Positions 15,563 to 24,380 of a DNA stretch of 64,000 nucleotides are shown here, piece by piece. Origin of the DNA: Kaistia geumhonensis (GTDB lineage: Bacteria; Pseudomonadota; Alphaproteobacteria; Rhizobiales; Kaistiaceae); assembly GCF_030815145.1 (NCBI RefSeq), contig NZ_JAUSWJ010000001.1, positions 992,001 through 1,056,000 on the forward strand. The letters run 5' to 3'. The translations under genes and the position numbers were made by a program. The stretch's first letter is position 1. Every line of letters starts with the position of its first letter. The notes below the pieces were generated by a model. That model made no database searches. It was not told where the DNA came from and was given only the letters and a program-made list of their open reading frames with translations.

Positions 15563-16042
15563 ATGATGGATCGGCTGGACGACGGCGCCGTTGCCATGGC
15601 GGCGGAGACGCAGGGCTTCGAAACGTCCGGATCGTCGTTTGCGGCCTGCGCGCCCGAGATCGCGACGCTCGAGTCGGGTTTCGGCGCGGCCGCCCTCTCG
15701 GCCGAGGATTGTCCGGTGCGCGACGTGCTCGACCGGCTCGGCGATGCCTGGAGCTTTCTCGTCGTGTTGCGGCTGGCGGACGGGCCGCAGCGTTTCAACG
15801 CACTGAAGCGCCGGGTCGGCGGTGTGTCGCAGCGGATGTTGACCGTAACGCTGCGCAGCCTCGAGCGCGACGGGCTCGTGTCCCGCACGGTCTATCCGAC
15901 GACACCGCCGATGGTGGAATACCGCCTGACGCCGCTCGGCGAGTCGCTCGTCGAGCCGATGGCGGCGCTGACGCGATGGGCCGCGCGCCACCATGACAGT
16001 GTCCGCGCGGCGCGATCGCGCTACGATTCGTCGGCGGCCTGA
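15563..16042 (+). CDS. HxlR-family regulator (QorR/YodB type)
   Basis: This 159-residue winged-helix protein contains the family motif [78 protein letters not shown]. Cys50 in DCPVRDVL is at the place of the redox-sensing cysteine of YodB/QorR proteins. The first 45 residues are a non-conserved extension; translation could begin at either of two adjacent ATGs. The divergent quinone reductase is the likely target. Confidence 0.92.
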   Translation: MMDRLDDGAVAMAAETQGFETSGSSFAACAPEIATLESGFGAAALSAEDCPVRDVLDRLGDAWSFLVVLRLADGPQRFNALKRRVGGVSQRMLTVTLRSLERDGLVSRTVYPTTPPMVEYRLTPLGESLVEPMAALTRWAARHHDSVRAARSRYDSSAA

Positions 16043-16058
16043 GCCGGCCGCCGCGCAA

Positions 16059-16454
16059 TCACTTGCCGCACTTCATGTTCCAGGTGCCGGCAACCGCGAC
16101 GCCCTTGGTCGAGGTGTCGCGCTTCAGCCGCATGGTGACGGTCGCACCCTCGACCAGCTCGGCGGCGCCGGAATTCAGCACCACCTCACCCTTGCTGCCG
16201 ACCGTGCTCCTGTATTCGATGATGAGCATGGCATCGGCCGGAACGCCGCCGACCCCGACGCGCCAGACGTGATTCTCCGGCGACTGGATGATCACGGCCT
16301 CGCCCTCGCTCATGCCCTGAGGAACCTGCAGCGACCAGCGCGTCTGCTTGCAGGCCGGATCCTTGGCGGCGAAGGCCGCGGCCGGGCCGAAGACCGCCGC
16401 GGCGGCGATGGCAGCGGCGGCGAGGCGGGTGAAACGTCGGGTCGTCGTGGTCAT
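16059..16454 (-). CDS. Hypothetical secreted protein
   Basis: I do not recognise a specific family. The 131-residue product has a signal peptide (ARG-rich start, then LAAAAIAAAAVFGPAAAFA) and a beta-rich mature part with VWRVGVGGVPADAMLIIEYRSTVGSKGEVVL and two cysteines (DPACKQ near the start and NMKCGK at the end), likely a terminal disulfide. It stands alone, convergent with the HxlR gene. Confidence 0.8.
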   Translation of the reverse strand: MTTTTRRFTRLAAAAIAAAAVFGPAAAFAAKDPACKQTRWSLQVPQGMSEGEAVIIQSPENHVWRVGVGGVPADAMLIIEYRSTVGSKGEVVLNSGAAELVEGATVTMRLKRDTSTKGVAVAGTWNMKCGK

Positions 16455-16550
16455 GATGGTCGCTCGTCCGTGGCGCGCGGGCCGGGCCCGGCGGTGGCTG
16501 GAGGGATGGCCATCAGAGATACAGCAATGACGGCCGCCGCCAAACGCCGA

Positions 16551-17141
16551 TTAGCGCCGCATCAGCCCTTTCAGCGCGACATAGTGGAGAAGCATGATCG
16601 TCTTCGCGTCGCAGATGCGGCCATCGAAGCTCATGGCGAGCGCCTCCGCGAAGGGAAGCTCCAGCACCTCGATATCCTCGCCCTCCGCTTCGTGGCCGCC
16701 GCCCGTGCCGTGGCGATCGCCGGGCCGGTAGCGTGCAACGAAGAGGTGAAGTTTCTCGACCACGCTGCCCGGAGACATGAAGCTGACGAGGACTTCCTCG
16801 GGTGTATCGATGGTGACGCCCATCTCCTCCTCGGCTTCCTTGCGGATGCAGGTGACCGGGTCGTCGGCGTCGAGCAGGCCGGCGCAAGCCTCGATCAGCG
16901 GCTCGCCATGGCCCCGCTTGTAGGCCGGAAAGCGGAACTGGCGGATGAGCAGGACCGTGCTGCGATCGGGGTCATACGCGAGCACGGCGGCGCCGTCGCC
17001 GCGGTCATAGGTCTCGCGGGTCTGGCGCTGCCAGATCCCGTCAGAGCGCTGGTAGTCGAAGACATTGCGATCGAGCTTGCCCCAGTTGCGCGAGAGGGGC
17101 GTCGTCTCGACGATGCGCACGCGGTCGTTCCAATCGGTCAT
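16551..17141 (-). CDS. nudK: GDP-mannose pyrophosphatase NudK (Nudix)
   Basis: This 196-residue Nudix hydrolase resembles E. coli NudK, which splits GDP-mannose to GMP and mannose-1-phosphate. Matching segments are RQTRETYDRGDGAAVLAYD, VLLIRQFR, LIEACAGLLDADDPVTCIRKEAEEEMGV (the Nudix box), FMSPGSVVEKLHLFVARY and EDIEVLELPFAEAL. The ATG at 17141 (MTDWNDRV) is preferred; one at 17153 adds four residues. It is divergent from a DGPF-protein gene. Confidence 0.92.
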   Translation of the reverse strand: MTDWNDRVRIVETTPLSRNWGKLDRNVFDYQRSDGIWQRQTRETYDRGDGAAVLAYDPDRSTVLLIRQFRFPAYKRGHGEPLIEACAGLLDADDPVTCIRKEAEEEMGVTIDTPEEVLVSFMSPGSVVEKLHLFVARYRPGDRHGTGGGHEAEGEDIEVLELPFAEALAMSFDGRICDAKTIMLLHYVALKGLMRR

Positions 17142-17253
17142 TCCAGATCCCATGATGCGGAGGCGCCCGAAGGCCGTCTTGTCGTGTGCATTGATACCGC
17201 ATCGCACGAACAAATCACGTCCGTGCGGGGCGCGGCGAACGGAGTACGAAGAA

Positions 17254-17280
17254 TGTCGGATCGCGACGCGCCCATTCGTC
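17254..17280 (+). promoter_or_regulatory. ECF42-type promoter of the second DGPF gene
   Basis: TGTCGGA, 16 bases, CGTC, identical in both elements and spacing to the three copies around the sigma gene 11 kb away. The start codon is 53 bases downstream. Confidence 0.75.
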
Positions 17281-17332
17281 ATTTCGAAGAGCCGGCCACC
17301 ACCGGCCGCCGAAAATCCATGGGAGACAAGCA

Positions 17333-17752
17333 ATGCGCGTGATGGTGATCGTCAAGGCGACGAAGGACAGCGAGGCCGGCGCCATGCCGTCGCCTGAACT
17401 GATCGAGGCGATGGGTCGCTTCAACACGGAGCTGATCACGGCCGGGATCATGAAGGCCGGCGACGGGCTGAAGCCGTCCTCCTTCGGCAAGCGCGTCGCC
17501 TTCGACGGCGCCAGCCGCCTGGTCATTGATGGCCCCTTCGCCGAGACCAAGGAGCTCATCGCGGGCTATTGGCTCTGGGAAGTGGCCGACATGGACGAGG
17601 CGGTGGCTTGGGTGAAGCGCTGCCCCAATCCGATGCCGGGACCGAGCGAGATCGAGATTCGCCCGCTGATCTCGATGGAAGATTTCGCGGAAGTCATGAC
17701 GGAGGAAGGCGCCGCCATCCACGAAGGCAACCGCATCCGCCTCGAGGGCTGA
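17333..17752 (+). CDS. DGPF-domain (YCII-related) protein, second copy
   Basis: This 139-residue protein has the DGPF signature (LVIDGPFAETKELIAGYWLWEV) and an otherwise typical YCII-related fold with RVMVIVKATKDSEAG at the start. GGGAGACAAGCA precedes the ATG. It is a stand-alone gene, but its promoter matches those of the ECF42 locus, so it is likely controlled by the sigma factor at 4701-5972. The two DGPF proteins differ clearly outside the motif. Confidence 0.93.
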   Translation: MRVMVIVKATKDSEAGAMPSPELIEAMGRFNTELITAGIMKAGDGLKPSSFGKRVAFDGASRLVIDGPFAETKELIAGYWLWEVADMDEAVAWVKRCPNPMPGPSEIEIRPLISMEDFAEVMTEEGAAIHEGNRIRLEG

Positions 17753-17756
17753 CCGG

Positions 17757-18650
17757 TCAGGCGGCGCGCCCGCCCGTCGCCGCGATCTCGCGCTTCAGCC
17801 AGTCGCGGAAGAGGCGAACCTTGCGGCTGCGCGCCGAGGCGGCGGTCGTCACGAACCAGTAGGCGAGGCAACTCTCGACGGCGATGTCGAATGGGCGGAC
17901 CAGGCGGCCGAGCGCCAGCGCGTCGGCCACCACCATGTCCCAGGCGAGCATCACCCCCTGCCCCGCCATCACCGCCTCGAGCGCGAGGATCGGATCGGAA
18001 AAGCGCGGACCGGCCAATTCCCGCATCTCGAGGCCGGCCGCCTCGAACCAGTCGCGCCAGGCGACCATCGTGCCCTCGTCATGGATGATCGGCACGTTCG
18101 CGAGATCGGCTGGCGCCTTCAGCCGCTCCGCCCATTCCGGCGTGGCGACCGGAAAGAACGGTTGCGCCAGCAGTTTCTCGGCCTCGACATCCGGCCAGTC
18201 GCCCTTGCCGAGGCGAATCGCGCAGTCGATGTCGCTGTGGTTGAGGTCGACCAGCGTGACCGAAGCGGCGAAGCGGATCTCGATCTCCGGATGCTCGCGC
18301 GTGAAGCGGCCGAGTCGCGGGACGAGCCAGCGCGCGGCGAAGGCCGGCGCGGCGGTCAATGTGAGCGTGCCGCTATGGCTCTGCTCGATCGCGGCGATTC
18401 CGTCCGCCAGAGCCCGAAAACCCTGACGGAAATGCGGCAGCGCCGCCTCCAGGGCCGCGGTCGGCCGCATTCCCTCGCGGGTCCTCTCGAAAAGGACATA
18501 GCCCAGCCGCTCTTCGGCCCGACGGATATGTTGACTTACGGCTCCCGGCGTCACCCCGAGCTCGGCGGCCGCCAAAGACAGAGTGCCGTCGCGACCGACA
18601 ATTTCTATCGCACGAATAGCGTTGAGCGGCACCTTGAAGGGATTAGCCAT
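17757..18650 (-). CDS. LysR-family regulator (GcvA type)
   Basis: A 297-residue LysR-type activator. The N-terminal winged helix reads PLNAIRAIEIVGRDGTLSLAAAELGVTPGAVSQHIRRAEERLGYVLFER, close to GcvA proteins, followed by a type-2 periplasmic-binding fold (LTLTAAPAFAARWLVPRLGRF, DIDCAIRLGKGDW). It is divergent from a tiny gene at 18744, its most likely target by position. The effector is unknown. Confidence 0.92.
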   Translation of the reverse strand: MANPFKVPLNAIRAIEIVGRDGTLSLAAAELGVTPGAVSQHIRRAEERLGYVLFERTREGMRPTAALEAALPHFRQGFRALADGIAAIEQSHSGTLTLTAAPAFAARWLVPRLGRFTREHPEIEIRFAASVTLVDLNHSDIDCAIRLGKGDWPDVEAEKLLAQPFFPVATPEWAERLKAPADLANVPIIHDEGTMVAWRDWFEAAGLEMRELAGPRFSDPILALEAVMAGQGVMLAWDMVVADALALGRLVRPFDIAVESCLAYWFVTTAASARSRKVRLFRDWLKREIAATGGRAA

Positions 18651-18743
18651 AGAGAAAATCTATAGTGTGACCGAGATCATGTCGATAGGGAGCGGTCCGG
18701 TCTATCTCCATATTCGGTGGCGTCGCAGCCTGGGAGAACGACC

Positions 18744-18926
18744 ATGATCATCACCAGCCTCTATCGCGCCATCATCCAGTGGGCGGCGCGCCCCGCGCTC
18801 GCCCATGACAACGAGAATGCGCTGTGGCGCATGAGCGCCCACGACTTGGCCGATCTGCCGATCGGCCCCGAACCTGACAATGAAGGGGCCGCCTTCGAGG
18901 CGGCCCGCCGCGACCGCTGCGCCTAG
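18744..18926 (+). CDS. Small protein, weakly DUF1127-like
   Basis: This 60-residue protein starts MIITSLYRAIIQWAARP and contains WRMSAHDLADLPIG, which weakly resembles the LSDxELADIGI segment of DUF1127 proteins. GGGAGAACGACC precedes the ATG. It is divergent from a LysR gene, an arrangement often seen for DUF1127 genes in alphaproteobacteria. The following 57-codon gene starts 29 bases later, so the two may be cotranscribed. Confidence 0.68.
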   Translation: MIITSLYRAIIQWAARPALAHDNENALWRMSAHDLADLPIGPEPDNEGAAFEAARRDRCA

Positions 18927-18955
18927 GCGGTCCGGAAATCCCCGAGGAGAGAGCC

Positions 18956-19129
18956 ATGTCGTTGCGTGAGGCCACGCTTCTGCGCCGTGAGGACATCGAG
19001 GGCCGCGAGCGCCTTCAGGACCACTACAAGACGCTGAATCCGCATCTGCGAGCCGCCCTCATCCATGCGCGCGTGGCCGAGCGCCGCGAGCGGCCGGAGC
19101 CCTGCGGCGGCGATTCCGACATGGACTGA
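18956..19129 (+). CDS. Very small hydrophilic protein (57 aa)
   Basis: A 57-residue, highly charged frame (MSLREATLLRREDIEGRE...) lies directly after the 60-residue gene and has one of the best ribosome binding sites in the window (GAGGAGAGAGCC). A hairpin follows eight bases after its stop. The strong start signal, operon position and terminal hairpin make it a likely real gene. No family is recognised. Confidence 0.62.
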   Translation: MSLREATLLRREDIEGRERLQDHYKTLNPHLRAALIHARVAERRERPEPCGGDSDMD

Positions 19130-19136
19130 AAGAAAT

Positions 19137-19162
19137 CGTCGCGCGGAACGATCCGCGCGACG
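19137..19162 (+). terminator. Hairpin after the small-gene pair
   Basis: A perfect 11-bp stem (CGTCGCGCGGA, loop ACGA, TCCGCGCGACG) eight bases after the 57-codon gene. It lacks a T run, so termination is likely but not certain. Confidence 0.5.
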
Positions 19163-19184
19163 GGAGGATGCCGCAGTCGCTTGC

Positions 19185-19420
19185 GGCGCTCCCCCTCCCT
19201 CACCCTCCCCGCGCTTCGCGGGAGAGTGAATCGCCTGTGTCTGGGAGAGGATGGCGAACCTCGAGATGACCCGCCCTCGATGCCGCGCTCACCCCGGCCC
19301 TCTCCCCTCGTGGGGGAGAGATTGAGAGGGCGGCGGACGGCTGGGACAGGTTTCGTCCAGCCGGTTAACGCGACTGCGAGGCCCCTGAACCCTCCCCCGC
19401 TTCGCGGGAGAGGGAGTACC
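19185..19420. repeat. REP-like palindromic repeat cluster
   Basis: Three related GC-rich palindromes fill this intergenic stretch: 19204-19226 (CTCCCCGCG..CGCGGGAG type), 19300-19320 (CTCTCCCC..GGGGGAGAG) and 19390-19414 (CCCTCCCCCG..CGGGAGAGGG). The same motif family recurs at 38219-38286. Such intergenic elements can form hairpins that stop or stabilise transcripts. No gene is seen here. Confidence 0.72.
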
Positions 19421-19424
19421 CGCC

Positions 19425-21434
19425 TCAACCGTTGTCGAGCCAGGCGATCTGGTCGGGCGTCAGGCGAATGTCGAGGGCCGAGAGGCTGTCCTCGAGTTCG
19501 GCCAGCGTGCGCGGCCCGATGAGCGGCACCACCGGGAAGGGCTGGGCCAGCACATAGGCAAGCGCGACATGGATCGGGCTGCGGCCGAGCTTGCCGGCCA
19601 GTTCGATCGCGCGGTCGCGGCGGTCGAAGTTCTTCTCCGAATACCAGCAGCGCACGATCTCCGCATCGTCCATCTTGCCCCGGCCAGCGCGGTCGGTGAA
19701 GAACCCGCGGCCCTGGCTCGACCAGGCGAAGTTCGGAATCTGCCGCTCCTTGAGCCAGCTCTTCCATTCATCGTCCGAGGCATGGACGCAGCCGGCCCAG
19801 ATCGGGTCGACCATCTCGGCGAGCGAGAAGTTGTTCGAGAGCGCACCCGGCCGCGTCTTGCCGGTCTTGTCGGCATAGGCGATCGCCGCGTCGAGACGCT
19901 CGCGCGTCCAGTTGGAGCCGCCATAGGGACCGCGGATGCGGCCGGCCTTCACCTCGGCATCCATGGCATCGACGAATTCGCCGACCGGGATCTCCGGATT
20001 GTCGCGATGCATGAAATAGACGTCGACATAGTCGGTCTTCAGCCGGTCGAGCGTCTGCGTCAGCTGCTTGGCGATGATGTCCGGATAGACGAGCGGGGAA
20101 TGCGCGCCCTTGCCGATGACGACGAAATCGTCGCGGGCGATGCCGCGCGAGGTCTGCCACTCGCCGAACAGAGCTTCCGTCTTGCCGCCGCCATAGATGA
20201 AGGCGGTGTCGAACAGGTTGCCGCCCGCCTCGAAGAAGGCGTCGAGCAGGATCGAGGCGCCGGAGAAGTTCGGGAAGAACTCGAAGCCGAGCGCGACCAG
20301 CGACGTGTCACGGGCGACGCCGGGCAGCGCGCGCTTCGGAATGCCGGCCGGGCGCTTTGCGATGACGCGGCCCGCGACCGTGCGCGGACGGTTGGCGGCC
20401 TTCTCGATATCGTATTCGAGGCCGATCGCCGCGCGCCACTTGTCGAGCACCGCGAGATTGCCGAGCGTGTCGGCCCAGCTCATGCCGGGCGTCGCGAACT
20501 CGGTCTTGCCGGCGCGGATCGCCTCGCCGGCCGCATCGGCCTCAAACGAGTACAGCCAGCCGGGTTCGGCGACCTCGACCGTCTCGACCGAACCGTCCGG
20601 ACGATGGATCGAGATCACGCCGGTGCCGCCCTCACGGCCGCCGGCAAACCAGAAATCCTTGACCTCGATGCGGCCCGTCGTGCCGAGAATGCGCAGCACA
20701 TTGTCCTGCGCCAAGGAGACGGAGCAGGAGACCTCCGCAAGGATGTCGCCGGGGAACTTCAGCAGCGCCGAGGCCCACTCGTCGACGCCCGACTTGCCGA
20801 GATGGCCGATGCCGAAGACCTGCTCCGGCTCGGCGAAAGGCTTGCCAGACGCCGCGCCGGCGATGAGGCGCGACATGGAGACCGGATAGCAGCCGACATC
20901 GAGGATGCCGCCGCCGGCCAGTTCGTTGGCATAGAGGCGGTGCGACGCGTCGAAGCGCGGCATGGCGAAGCCGAAGCTCGACTTGATCGCGCGCACTTCG
21001 CCAATCGTGCCGGCCTTGACGAGTTCGACCAGCTTCGCCGTCTGCGGGTGCAGGCGATACATGAAGGCCTCGCCGGCAAAGGTGCCGGCCTTGCGCGCGG
21101 CGTGGAACACCGCGTCGGCCTCGAAAGCGGTCAGCGCCAGCGGCTTCTCGACCAGCACATGCTTGCCGGCCTCGGCCGCCTTGATCGCCCATTCGGCGTG
21201 GCTCGGATGCGGCGTGGCGATGTAGATCGCCTCCACCTCCGGATCGGCGAGCATCGCATCATAACCCTCAATGATGCGCGCGCCCGGGAATGCGTCGGCG
21301 AGGCCGGGCTTCTGCGGATCGCGGGTCGCGATGGCAACCAGCTTGCCGGTACGGGAATGTGCGACGCCGTCGGCAAAGGCGCGGGCGATGCCGCCGGGGC
21401 CGATTATGCCCCAGCGCAGGGGTTGCGAAGTCAT
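19425..21434 (-). CDS. Fused Gfo/Idh/MocA dehydrogenase and aldo/keto reductase
   Basis: This 669-residue protein joins two oxidoreductases. Residues 1-345 are a Gfo/Idh/MocA dehydrogenase: the Rossmann motif WGIIGPGGIARAF, the EKP motif at 96-98 and the AGGGILDVGCYPVS helix near 173-186. Residues 365-669 are an aldo/keto reductase with the full catalytic tetrad visible: Asp409 and Tyr414 in FDTAFIYGG, Lys442 in VVIGKG and His476 in VYFMHRD. It is the last gene of a sugar ABC operon, so it probably oxidises and re-reduces an imported sugar or polyol, perhaps via a keto intermediate. The pairing implies cofactor recycling or epimerisation, which is inference. Confidence 0.92.
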   Translation of the reverse strand: MTSQPLRWGIIGPGGIARAFADGVAHSRTGKLVAIATRDPQKPGLADAFPGARIIEGYDAMLADPEVEAIYIATPHPSHAEWAIKAAEAGKHVLVEKPLALTAFEADAVFHAARKAGTFAGEAFMYRLHPQTAKLVELVKAGTIGEVRAIKSSFGFAMPRFDASHRLYANELAGGGILDVGCYPVSMSRLIAGAASGKPFAEPEQVFGIGHLGKSGVDEWASALLKFPGDILAEVSCSVSLAQDNVLRILGTTGRIEVKDFWFAGGREGGTGVISIHRPDGSVETVEVAEPGWLYSFEADAAGEAIRAGKTEFATPGMSWADTLGNLAVLDKWRAAIGLEYDIEKAANRPRTVAGRVIAKRPAGIPKRALPGVARDTSLVALGFEFFPNFSGASILLDAFFEAGGNLFDTAFIYGGGKTEALFGEWQTSRGIARDDFVVIGKGAHSPLVYPDIIAKQLTQTLDRLKTDYVDVYFMHRDNPEIPVGEFVDAMDAEVKAGRIRGPYGGSNWTRERLDAAIAYADKTGKTRPGALSNNFSLAEMVDPIWAGCVHASDDEWKSWLKERQIPNFAWSSQGRGFFTDRAGRGKMDDAEIVRCWYSEKNFDRRDRAIELAGKLGRSPIHVALAYVLAQPFPVVPLIGPRTLAELEDSLSALDIRLTPDQIAWLDNG

Positions 21435-21474
21435 TTGGGGGGTCTCCTCAGTCGATCGATAGAAGCCTGGAAAT

Positions 21475-22554
<1,080 letters not shown>

Positions 22555-22564
22555 GATGGGTTCC

Positions 22565-23377
22565 TCATTTGACCGCTCCCAGCATTCCCTGCACGAACTG
22601 CCGCTGCAGGACGAAGAAGATGACGAGCGTCGGAGCCGTGGCGAGCACGGTGGCGAGCAGGATGACGCCGTAATCCGGCGTATAGGCCGCCGTGAGCGTC
22701 GAGATCACGAGCGTGATCGTCTTGTTCTCCGGCGTCTGGAGCACGATCAGCGGCCAGAGATAGTTGTTCCAGGCATTCATGAAGATGATGATCGTCGCCG
22801 CCGCATAGGTCGAGCGCATGGTCGGCATGTAGACGAAGAGGAAGATCTGCCATTCCTTCAGCCCGTCGACGCGGGCGGCGTCGCGCAGTTCGCGCGGGAA
22901 CGCCTTCGTGGCCTGGCGGAAATAGAAGACGATGAAGATCGACGCGATGCCCGGCAGGATGACCGCCGTGAAGGTGTTGTTGAGCTGAGCGCGCGAGATC
23001 ATCACGAACAGCGGCACCATCAGCGCGGCGAACGGGATCGACAGCAGCAGGAGCAGGAGCTGGAAGATGCGCTCCCGGATCCGCGAGCGGAACATCTCGA
23101 AGCCGTAGCCGGCGAAGGACGAGATGACGAGCGTCAGCACCGTCGAGACGACGGCGATCAGGAACGAATTGCCGAAGACGCGCGGCAGGTCGACCTGGGT
23201 CATCAGATGCTGGAAATTAACCAGGAGATTGCTGCCGATACCCAGCTTGCCGCGGACGATGTCGGGCGACTGGTTCGTCGAGCCGACCGCCATCCAGTAG
23301 AACGGGAACACCGACAAGAAGGTGGCGACCGAAAGAAAGACATAGACAACGCCGCGGCGCAGGAGAGCGAGGCTCAT
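22565..23377 (-). CDS. Sugar ABC transporter permease (MalG/LacG type)
   Basis: A 270-residue CUT1 inner-membrane permease with about six hydrophobic segments. The EAA loop reads RELRDAARVDGLKEWQIFLFVYMP, where it contacts the ATPase. It overlaps the upstream permease gene by four bases and is spaced 10 bases from the ATPase gene, so the units are translated together. Confidence 0.94.
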   Translation of the reverse strand: MSLALLRRGVVYVFLSVATFLSVFPFYWMAVGSTNQSPDIVRGKLGIGSNLLVNFQHLMTQVDLPRVFGNSFLIAVVSTVLTLVISSFAGYGFEMFRSRIRERIFQLLLLLLSIPFAALMVPLFVMISRAQLNNTFTAVILPGIASIFIVFYFRQATKAFPRELRDAARVDGLKEWQIFLFVYMPTMRSTYAAATIIIFMNAWNNYLWPLIVLQTPENKTITLVISTLTAAYTPDYGVILLATVLATAPTLVIFFVLQRQFVQGMLGAVK

Positions 23378-24264
23378 GTTGCCCTCCTCCGGTCGCGGGC
23401 GATCATGAACTGGATGAAGCTCAGGACCGCGACGATCACGACGATGACCCAGGAGACGGTGGCCGAATAGCCGAAGCTGGGCATCATGCGGAAGGTCAGG
23501 TTGTAGATATACATCGAGAGCGTCAGCGTGGCGTTGCCGGGACCGCCCTGCGTGATGTTGTTGACCTCGTCGAAGAGCTGCAGCGTTCCGATGGTCGACA
23601 GGATCGTCGTGAAGAGGATCACCGGCTTCAGCATCGGGATCGTGATGCGCGTGAAGCGCGCCCAGGCCGGAATGCCGTCGATGCGGGCGGCCTCGTAGAT
23701 CGACTTGTCCACGTTCTGCAACGCGGCCAGGTAGAAGATCATGTTGTAGCCGGTCCAGCGCCAGGTGATGGCGGTGATGATGACGACGCGCGACCAGAAC
23801 GGGTCGGTCAGCCAGGGGATCGGCGTCCCGATCACATGCAGCGTCAGCAGCGCCTGGTTGATGATGCCGTCGGTCGAGAACATCGACTTGAACAGGCTCG
23901 AATAGGCGATGAGCGACGTGACGCAGGGCAGGAACAGCGCGGTCCTGAACAGACCCCGGAACTTCAGCGTCGGATCGTTGAGGGCGACTGCCAGAAGCAG
24001 CGCCAGAACGATCATGATCGGCACCTGGATGAAGAAGAAGATGGTGGTGTTGGTCAGCGCCTTGATCAGCAGGGCATCATTGGCGAGGCGCTGGATGTTC
24101 GCCAAGCCGCCAAAGCTGAAATTCGCGCCGCGACCGACCTGGAAGCTCATCCAGAGCGACCAGATGATGGGGTAGATCATGAAGAGGCCGAGCAGCACCA
24201 GCGCAGGCATCACGAAAGCCCAGCCGTTGATCTGCTCGCTGCGGTCCAAACGCGTCTTCGCCAT
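23374..24264 (-). CDS. Sugar ABC transporter permease (MalF/LacF type)
   Basis: A 296-residue CUT1 inner-membrane permease with six predicted membrane helices, beginning with WAFVMPALVLLGLFMIYPIIWSLWMSF. The EAA loop is YEAARIDGIPAWARFTRITIPML. It pairs with the permease encoded next (four-base overlap). Confidence 0.94.
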   Translation of the reverse strand: MAKTRLDRSEQINGWAFVMPALVLLGLFMIYPIIWSLWMSFQVGRGANFSFGGLANIQRLANDALLIKALTNTTIFFFIQVPIMIVLALLLAVALNDPTLKFRGLFRTALFLPCVTSLIAYSSLFKSMFSTDGIINQALLTLHVIGTPIPWLTDPFWSRVVIITAITWRWTGYNMIFYLAALQNVDKSIYEAARIDGIPAWARFTRITIPMLKPVILFTTILSTIGTLQLFDEVNNITQGGPGNATLTLSMYIYNLTFRMMPSFGYSATVSWVIVVIVAVLSFIQFMIARDRRRAT

Positions 24265-24337
24265 GCGTCCTTCCGATCATGAATGCCGCAAGACCACGGC
24301 GTGGCCACGAGCCTCGCCGGGAAGAGACTGACGGAGC

Positions 24338-24361
24338 GGGGCGGGCCCGAGAGCCCGCCCC
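24338..24361 (-). repeat. Intra-operon hairpin downstream of the binding-protein gene
   Basis: A perfect 9-bp GC stem (GGGGCGGGC, 6-base loop, GCCCGCCCC) lies 19 bases after the binding-protein stop and before the permease gene. In ABC operons such hairpins often protect the binding-protein mRNA and lower permease expression. Confidence 0.6.
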
Positions 24362-24380
24362 CATGGGAAAGGACTTTTGG

